Shown here in pieces: positions 13,894 through 18,130 of a stretch of DNA of 18,130 nt. Numbering within the stretch: the stretch's first letter is position 1; each line of letters opens with the position of its first letter. The stretch spans positions 1-18,130 of the forward strand of contig JBBDXA010000193.1 of NCBI GenBank assembly GCA_040902585.1, read 5' to 3'. The stretch comes from JBBDXA01 sp040902585 (GTDB taxonomy: Bacteria > Planctomycetota > Phycisphaerae > Phycisphaerales > Phycisphaeraceae). The notes beneath the pieces are model-generated. The model was not told the origin of the DNA and ran no database searches. It saw only the letters and a list, made by a program, of their open reading frames with translations. The position numbers and the translations under genes were made by a program.

Positions 13894-15059
13894 GGCTTCA
13901 CCTCCTTGCGGTTGTAAGCCCGCCACAGACCGTTGGGAAGTTCCGAGCAGTTCAGATACACCCTGCCCATCGCATCGACCGCGACCACGGCGTTCCACGT
14001 CAGCTTCACATCTGCAGCCGGCACGCCAACCCCGTCATGCGGCCAGTTGCCTTTCGGCTTGGCACCGATCACGGTTCGAATCTCGCCATCCTTGAGCCAG
14101 CGAAATCGACTTTCATCCGGTCCGCCGCACCACAGCGCTTCATGCACAGGATCCCAGCAGACATACGCACAGCCTGAATTGAAGCTTGCCCAGGTGAGGG
14201 CGGGGCCGTCGCTGTTGGCGTTGAATCGCTGCTCGCGCGGTGATTTGCCCGTCGGCTTGGGCATGCCCGCCATGGTGGTCACGTTGTTCGCCTTCAGATC
14301 GATCCGGCGGACCGCGAAGTTCCAGTGATCCGAGAGGTACAGCACGTCATCGTTCTCACCAAGGCACAGGTTGCCGCCCAGGCCGATCATGTGGAACTTC
14401 GCCTTCTCCACGGGGCCATCGACAATCGAAGGACCGGCGCTGACCGAGGCGTTGAGCGTACTGACCTTGCCGGCTTCAATCCGGCGGATGCGCTGATTGC
14501 CGTCGAGGACGAAGATGGTGCCGCGACTGTTGATCACGATGCTGTCGATGCGGGTGAAGGTGGCGTCGCCGCAGGAGCCGTCGGCATAGCCCGGCTTGTT
14601 CGGCGTGCCGGCGATCACCTCGACCTGCCACGGCCCGTCAGGGTGCTCGACCAGTCGGCGCACGCAGTTGGGGCCGGCGACGTAGGCGTGCTTGTCCTCT
14701 GGGTTGTAGGCCATCACCGCCGCGGTCACCTGACCGGTCGTCGGAAAGAGAAAGCGTCCTTCGGCCACGAGCCGGATCGTGCCTTCCACGTCGAGCTCGG
14801 CGATGCCTTCGCTGAATGGAATGAGCACGCGCCCGTCCGGCAGCGGGCAGGCGCCGCATCGTCCCAGGCCTCCCACCTCGCGGGCCGGCCCTTGCGTGAA
14901 CCGCGGGCCGGCCGAGCCATTGCCCGCCAGCCGATCGACAACCCAGTCGATCGACGAGGGGTCGGGAACGATCGGCGGCAGATTGGACTGGGCCTTGAGC
15001 GATCCCGTTTCCACCACCACACCAATGACGAAGATGGCAGCAAAATGGAGTTTCATCAT
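13890..15059 (-). CDS. Secreted NHL-repeat-like protein
   Basis: This 389-residue protein has a signal peptide (MMKLHFAAIFVIGVVVETGSL, cleavage near KAQS). NHL-like units follow, for example RLAGNGSAG, VIAGTPNKPGYADG, DSIVINSRGTIFVLDGNQRI and DAMGRVYLNCSELPNG. Such repeats usually build a beta-propeller for protein or ligand binding outside the cytoplasm. Several Cys (GRCGACP, CGGPDES) are present, but there is no CxxCH haem site. The start at 15059 is chosen because GGAG lies 7 bases upstream and the signal peptide begins there; the upstream frame to 15188 has no such features. The gene ends by ATGA overlap with the propeller gene and diverges from the PSCyt1/DUF1549 gene. Confidence 0.82.
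   Translation of the reverse strand: MMKLHFAAIFVIGVVVETGSLKAQSNLPPIVPDPSSIDWVVDRLAGNGSAGPRFTQGPAREVGGLGRCGACPLPDGRVLIPFSEGIAELDVEGTIRLVAEGRFLFPTTGQVTAAVMAYNPEDKHAYVAGPNCVRRLVEHPDGPWQVEVIAGTPNKPGYADGSCGDATFTRIDSIVINSRGTIFVLDGNQRIRRIEAGKVSTLNASVSAGPSIVDGPVEKAKFHMIGLGGNLCLGENDDVLYLSDHWNFAVRRIDLKANNVTTMAGMPKPTGKSPREQRFNANSDGPALTWASFNSGCAYVCWDPVHEALWCGGPDESRFRWLKDGEIRTVIGAKPKGNWPHDGVGVPAADVKLTWNAVVAVDAMGRVYLNCSELPNGLWRAYNRKEVKP
13898..13907 (-). promoter_or_regulatory. Strong Shine-Dalgarno AAGGAGGTGA for the propeller gene
   Basis: A near-perfect anti-16S match lies inside the last codons of the NHL-like gene, 4 bases before ATG 13893. It fixes the start and indicates translational coupling. Confidence 0.75.
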
Positions 15060-15244
15060 CCGATCGCTCCGGCATACGCCAGCTTGAGAAGTGCCGCGAG
15101 AACGGCGGTGCCGCGGCTTAAAGGCTTGACGCTCAAACGACGCGGGTAACTCAATGAGCGGCAGGCGAATCAAGTAACTGCTCTGCATGCAAGGCCAATA
15201 CTCAAGTAGGTACTGCGACCCTTCCCGATCTGGAACAGCTGGCC
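15060..15244. promoter_or_regulatory. Divergent intergenic region between the NHL-like and PSCyt1/DUF1549 genes
   Basis: The 185 bases separate two divergent starts and should contain both promoters. I see no clear -35/-10 pair or palindromic operator. Confidence 0.4.
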
Positions 15245-17782
15245 GTGACGGGATTCAACTCCATCTTGCGGCTTTCGCTCGCCAGTGCGGTGGGGATTTC
15301 GTTCCTTGCCGCGCCGGGAGTGGCCGCCGATCCGGCTGCGGCTCAGGGGCCCGTATTCAGCCGGCATATTGTTCCTCTGTTCAGCAAGCTCGGCTGTAAC
15401 GCCGGGCAATGTCATGGTGCCGTGCAGGGTCAAAACGGTTTCCGCCTATCTCTCTTTGCTGCGGATCCGGGCTTCGACCATCAGAGCATTCTGCGCGAGC
15501 ATGGCGGGCGGCGGATCGATCCGCTCAACGCCGACCAGAGCCTGCTGTTGCGCAAGGGACTCGCAACGATTCCGCACAAGGGCGGTCAGCGCATCGCCCC
15601 CGGCCGCTGGGAGCATGAGTTCCTCCGCGCCTGGCTTGCCGGCGGCGCACCGTTGGACAACCTGGAATCCTCGCGTGTCACGACGCTGATCGTGACGCCG
15701 GCGCAGAAGACACTCAAGGTCGGCGACAGTTATGACCTGCGCGTCGAAGCCCGCTTCGCCGACGGCAGCAGCGAAGAGGTGACGCGATTCTGCCTGTTCG
15801 AGGTACTCGACCAGGACATAGCGACGGTGACGGCTGACGGGAAGGTGATGGTCAAAGCCGCAGGCGATACGGCGATCATCGCGCGCTACGGTGCCGAGCC
15901 GGCGCTGGCGATGGTCGAGGCGCCTCGCCAGGGCAGCGAGCCGCTCCCTGATGTCAAGCCCGCCAACTTCATCGATGAGCACATCCTTGCGAAGCTGCGC
16001 CGCATGAACGTGCCGCCCTCGGACCTGTGCGATGATGCAACGTTCCTCCGGCGGGTGTCGCTGGATGTCACCGGCTCGCTTCCGCCGCCGGAGGAAGTGC
16101 GGGCGTTCCTCGTGGACAAGAGCGCCGACAAGCGGGCGAAGAAGATCGAAGAGATGCTGGCCCGGCCGGGCTACGCGGCGCTGTGGGCCACCAAGTTCTG
16201 CGACCTGCTGCGCGCCAGCGGGTTCGACGGCAACTTCGCGATGCACGAGGCGGCCGAAAATCGGCGGTTCTACGAATGGATCCGCGCCCGACTCGACGAG
16301 AACACGCCCTACGATGAACTGGTCGAACGCATCCTCACGGCCACAAGTGACGACGGCCGCTCCCACGAGGACTGGCTCGTCGAGTCCATGGCGCTGGGCG
16401 AGGAGAACGCCAAACAGTCGCCCGACCTGCCGCTCTACCTGAAGCGCCGTACGCTCGATCTCTACTGGCAGCGCAAGGAGTCAACAGGCCTCAAGGGCAC
16501 ACTGCAGGTCGCACACCAGTTCCTGGGGCTGCGCCTCGAATGCGCCCAGTGCCACCGCCATCCCCACGACACGTGGAAGCAGGACGATCTTCTGAGCTTC
16601 GCCAACTTCTTCATGCGCGTAAAGGGCGCCGCGTACCCCGACAAGAAGACGCTGCCGCCGAAGTACGGCGACATGCTCAAGTCCATACCGGAAGAAGCGA
16701 AAAAGTTGCGGGAGGAGGCGAAGAAGCTGTCGGAGAAGGCCAAGGACAAGTCCGTCGCCGAAACCGAGCGCGAGAAGATGAAGCAGCAGGCTGCGGAGCT
16801 GGATGTCAAGGCCCGCGGGATGGAGAATGGCACGAAACGCTTCGGCGTGGACATTCGCCATCAGGCCGACAAGATCAGCTACGCTTCGATGACCAGCCCG
16901 CTGGGGACGCAGAAATCGGAGAAGTTCCGCCTGCTGGGCCAGAGCGAGGTGATGAAAGTCGCCAAGGAACAGGACCCGCGCAAGATCGTCGCGGACTGGA
17001 TGCGACAGCCGGATAATCCCTGGTTCGCCCGCGCAATCGTGAACCGGGTCTGGGCGCACTACTTCGGGCGCGGGCTGGTCGACCCGCCGGACCAACTGTC
17101 GTCGTTGAACCCGCCGTCGCACCCGGAGTTGCTCAAGGCCCTGGCGGATGGGCTCATCGCCAGCCGATTCGACCTGAAGTGGCTACACCGAACGATCCTG
17201 TCGAGCCGGGCCTACCAGACCACCAGCGTGCCGACCACGGCCAACCGCGCTGATCGCCGCAACTATAGCTACTTCTACTTGCGCCGGTTACCTGCCGAGC
17301 AGATCGTCGATGCGATCAACCACGCCACGGCCGGAAGCGAGACGTTCCCGGCGAAGCTGTATCTGCCCGCCAACGCCAAAGCGATGGAAGTCGCCGGCGT
17401 CACGACCGCCGAGGACGCCCGCGCGTCGGTCACCTATCCGTTCCAGATCTTCGGCCGGCCCGTGCGCAATGCGCAGGTGCAGTGTGACTGTGAGCGCGAG
17501 TCGAATCCCACCATCGTGCAGACGCTCTATCTGGCAAATCATCCCAGGGTGCGAGAGAAGATCGCCAGCCCCGAGGGGCGCGTCGCGCAGGTCATGGAAC
17601 AAGAGAAAGATGCAGCGAAGCAGGTCGAGCTGATCTATCTCTGGATACTGAGCCGGCCCCCGGAAGCGGACGAACTGAAGACCTGCCTGGATTACATGAA
17701 GGAAAGCGAGTCGCCGAAGAGGGGACTCGAAGACGTGATGTGGAGCCTGCTGAATACGCGCGAATTTTTGATGAACCATTGA
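15245..17782 (+). CDS. Planctomycete cytochrome-like protein: PSCyt1, Ig-like, DUF1549, DUF1553
   Basis: The 845-residue secreted protein has a signal peptide (about 1-28, ending GVAADP). A PSCyt1-type domain follows with GCNAGQCHG (Cys51, Cys56, His57; four residues between the Cys, as usual in this family). A Big_2-like Ig domain spans about 145-235. DUF1549 (about 245-455) ends in a classical haem motif CAQCHRHPHD (Cys433, Cys436, His437). A Lys/Glu-rich coiled-coil insert lies at about 481-527 (EEAKKLREEAKKLSEKAK). DUF1553 (about 570-840) has NPWFARAIVNRVWAHYFGRG and RRLPAEQIVDAI. The family is very numerous in Planctomycetota and its biochemical role is unknown; a function in polysaccharide handling is only proposed. 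Translation likely starts at GTG 15245, without a strong ribosome site. The DUF1501 gene follows after 41 bases, the standard pairing. Confidence 0.93.
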   Translation: MTGFNSILRLSLASAVGISFLAAPGVAADPAAAQGPVFSRHIVPLFSKLGCNAGQCHGAVQGQNGFRLSLFAADPGFDHQSILREHGGRRIDPLNADQSLLLRKGLATIPHKGGQRIAPGRWEHEFLRAWLAGGAPLDNLESSRVTTLIVTPAQKTLKVGDSYDLRVEARFADGSSEEVTRFCLFEVLDQDIATVTADGKVMVKAAGDTAIIARYGAEPALAMVEAPRQGSEPLPDVKPANFIDEHILAKLRRMNVPPSDLCDDATFLRRVSLDVTGSLPPPEEVRAFLVDKSADKRAKKIEEMLARPGYAALWATKFCDLLRASGFDGNFAMHEAAENRRFYEWIRARLDENTPYDELVERILTATSDDGRSHEDWLVESMALGEENAKQSPDLPLYLKRRTLDLYWQRKESTGLKGTLQVAHQFLGLRLECAQCHRHPHDTWKQDDLLSFANFFMRVKGAAYPDKKTLPPKYGDMLKSIPEEAKKLREEAKKLSEKAKDKSVAETEREKMKQQAAELDVKARGMENGTKRFGVDIRHQADKISYASMTSPLGTQKSEKFRLLGQSEVMKVAKEQDPRKIVADWMRQPDNPWFARAIVNRVWAHYFGRGLVDPPDQLSSLNPPSHPELLKALADGLIASRFDLKWLHRTILSSRAYQTTSVPTTANRADRRNYSYFYLRRLPAEQIVDAINHATAGSETFPAKLYLPANAKAMEVAGVTTAEDARASVTYPFQIFGRPVRNAQVQCDCERESNPTIVQTLYLANHPRVREKIASPEGRVAQVMEQEKDAAKQVELIYLWILSRPPEADELKTCLDYMKESESPKRGLEDVMWSLLNTREFLMNH

Positions 17783-17823
17783 CGGGAGCAATCGCCCCGT
17801 TCACTCCGTTTCGGAGCGCATTC

Positions 17824-18130
17824 ATGAACACCGCCTGTGAAAACTACCGTGACTTGCCGCGTCGCCAGTTCTTTTTCACCGGCGGCCTTGGGCTGTTCGG
17901 ACTAACGATGCCCGCGCTGTTCCGCGCCCGCGCCGTTCAGGCGGCCGCCGCCGGCACTCCTGTCGCACCCAAAGCCAAGGCTGATCACATGATCGTCATC
18001 TGGCTTGGCGGCGGGCCGCCGCATCAGGACATGTTCGACATGAAGCCCGATGCGCCCACGGAGATCCGCGGGCCGCTCAACCCCGTCAAGACCAACGTGT
18101 CGGGCATCGATATCTGCGAACTCATGCCAC
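17824..18130 (+). CDS. DUF1501 family Tat-exported protein, 3'-truncated by window end
   Basis: ATG 17824, preceded by GGAG, opens a frame still open at the window end (102 codons). The N-terminus has a twin-arginine signal (LPRRQFFFTGGLGLFG) followed by an Ala-rich region. The mature part then reads ADHMIVIWLGGGPPHQDMFD and IRGPLNPVKTNVSGIDICEL, the typical start of DUF1501 proteins, which are related to the sulfatase/alkaline phosphatase fold. These genes almost always accompany DUF1549/DUF1553 genes, as here. Full-length members are about 400-480 residues, so most of the gene is outside the window. Its function is unknown. Confidence 0.92.
   Translation, partial: MNTACENYRDLPRRQFFFTGGLGLFGLTMPALFRARAVQAAAAGTPVAPKAKADHMIVIWLGGGPPHQDMFDMKPDAPTEIRGPLNPVKTNVSGIDICELMP

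Noticed and set aside
13894..13998. N-terminal extension of the propeller protein to 13998
   Set aside because: It lies inside the NHL-like gene and hides the signal peptide; ATG 13893 has a near-perfect Shine-Dalgarno.
1..18130. CRISPR arrays, tRNA or rRNA genes, restriction or toxin-antitoxin systems
   Set aside because: I saw no regularly spaced repeats, no tRNA-like cloverleaf or rRNA segment, and no recognisable defence-gene motifs.

Overview
The window most likely comes from a member of the Planctomycetota. The 3' part carries the hallmark secreted protein pair of that phylum: a large PSCyt1/Ig-like/DUF1549/DUF1553 cytochrome protein followed by a Tat-exported DUF1501 protein. The DNA is GC-rich. 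No ribosomal or other strong phylogenetic marker is present, so the assignment rests on these families.

Region 1 (1-4407) is a signalling block. A 5'-truncated PAS histidine kinase, whose PAS domain keeps the haem-ligand residues of FixL, is followed on the same strand by three response regulators. The first two are receiver-only, and the second has a degenerate acidic pocket. The third is a full NarL/FixJ-type regulator with a LuxR helix-turn-helix. A dihydroorotate-dehydrogenase-like flavoprotein follows. It is flanked by a ~212-bp direct repeat made of the 3' ends of two convergent response-regulator genes, so this block has been duplicated and rearranged. A fourth receiver-only regulator lies on the minus strand.

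Region 2 (3991-11088) is a redox and energy block. On the minus strand are a c-type cytochrome lipoprotein, a universal stress protein and the fourth receiver. On the plus strand are a small unknown protein, a MarC-family membrane protein, phosphoenolpyruvate synthase, a FocA/NirC formate/nitrite channel and a ferredoxin-NADP reductase. The reductase gene is interrupted by one in-frame TAA. Together with the putative haem-PAS kinase, this set looks like an oxygen- or redox-responsive regulon; that link is inference.

Region 3 (11089-12630) is a decayed stretch with no intact gene I can recognise. It holds a glycosyltransferase-2-like remnant split over three frames, a probable IS630-type transposase C-terminal remnant, a composite inverted repeat of about 52 bp and small open fragments.

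Region 4 (12631-18130) is the planctomycete secreted-protein block. A minus-strand pair, an NHL-like protein and a seven-repeat putative beta-propeller protein joined by an ATGA overlap, diverges from the plus-strand PSCyt1/DUF1549/DUF1553 gene and the DUF1501 gene, which runs off the window.
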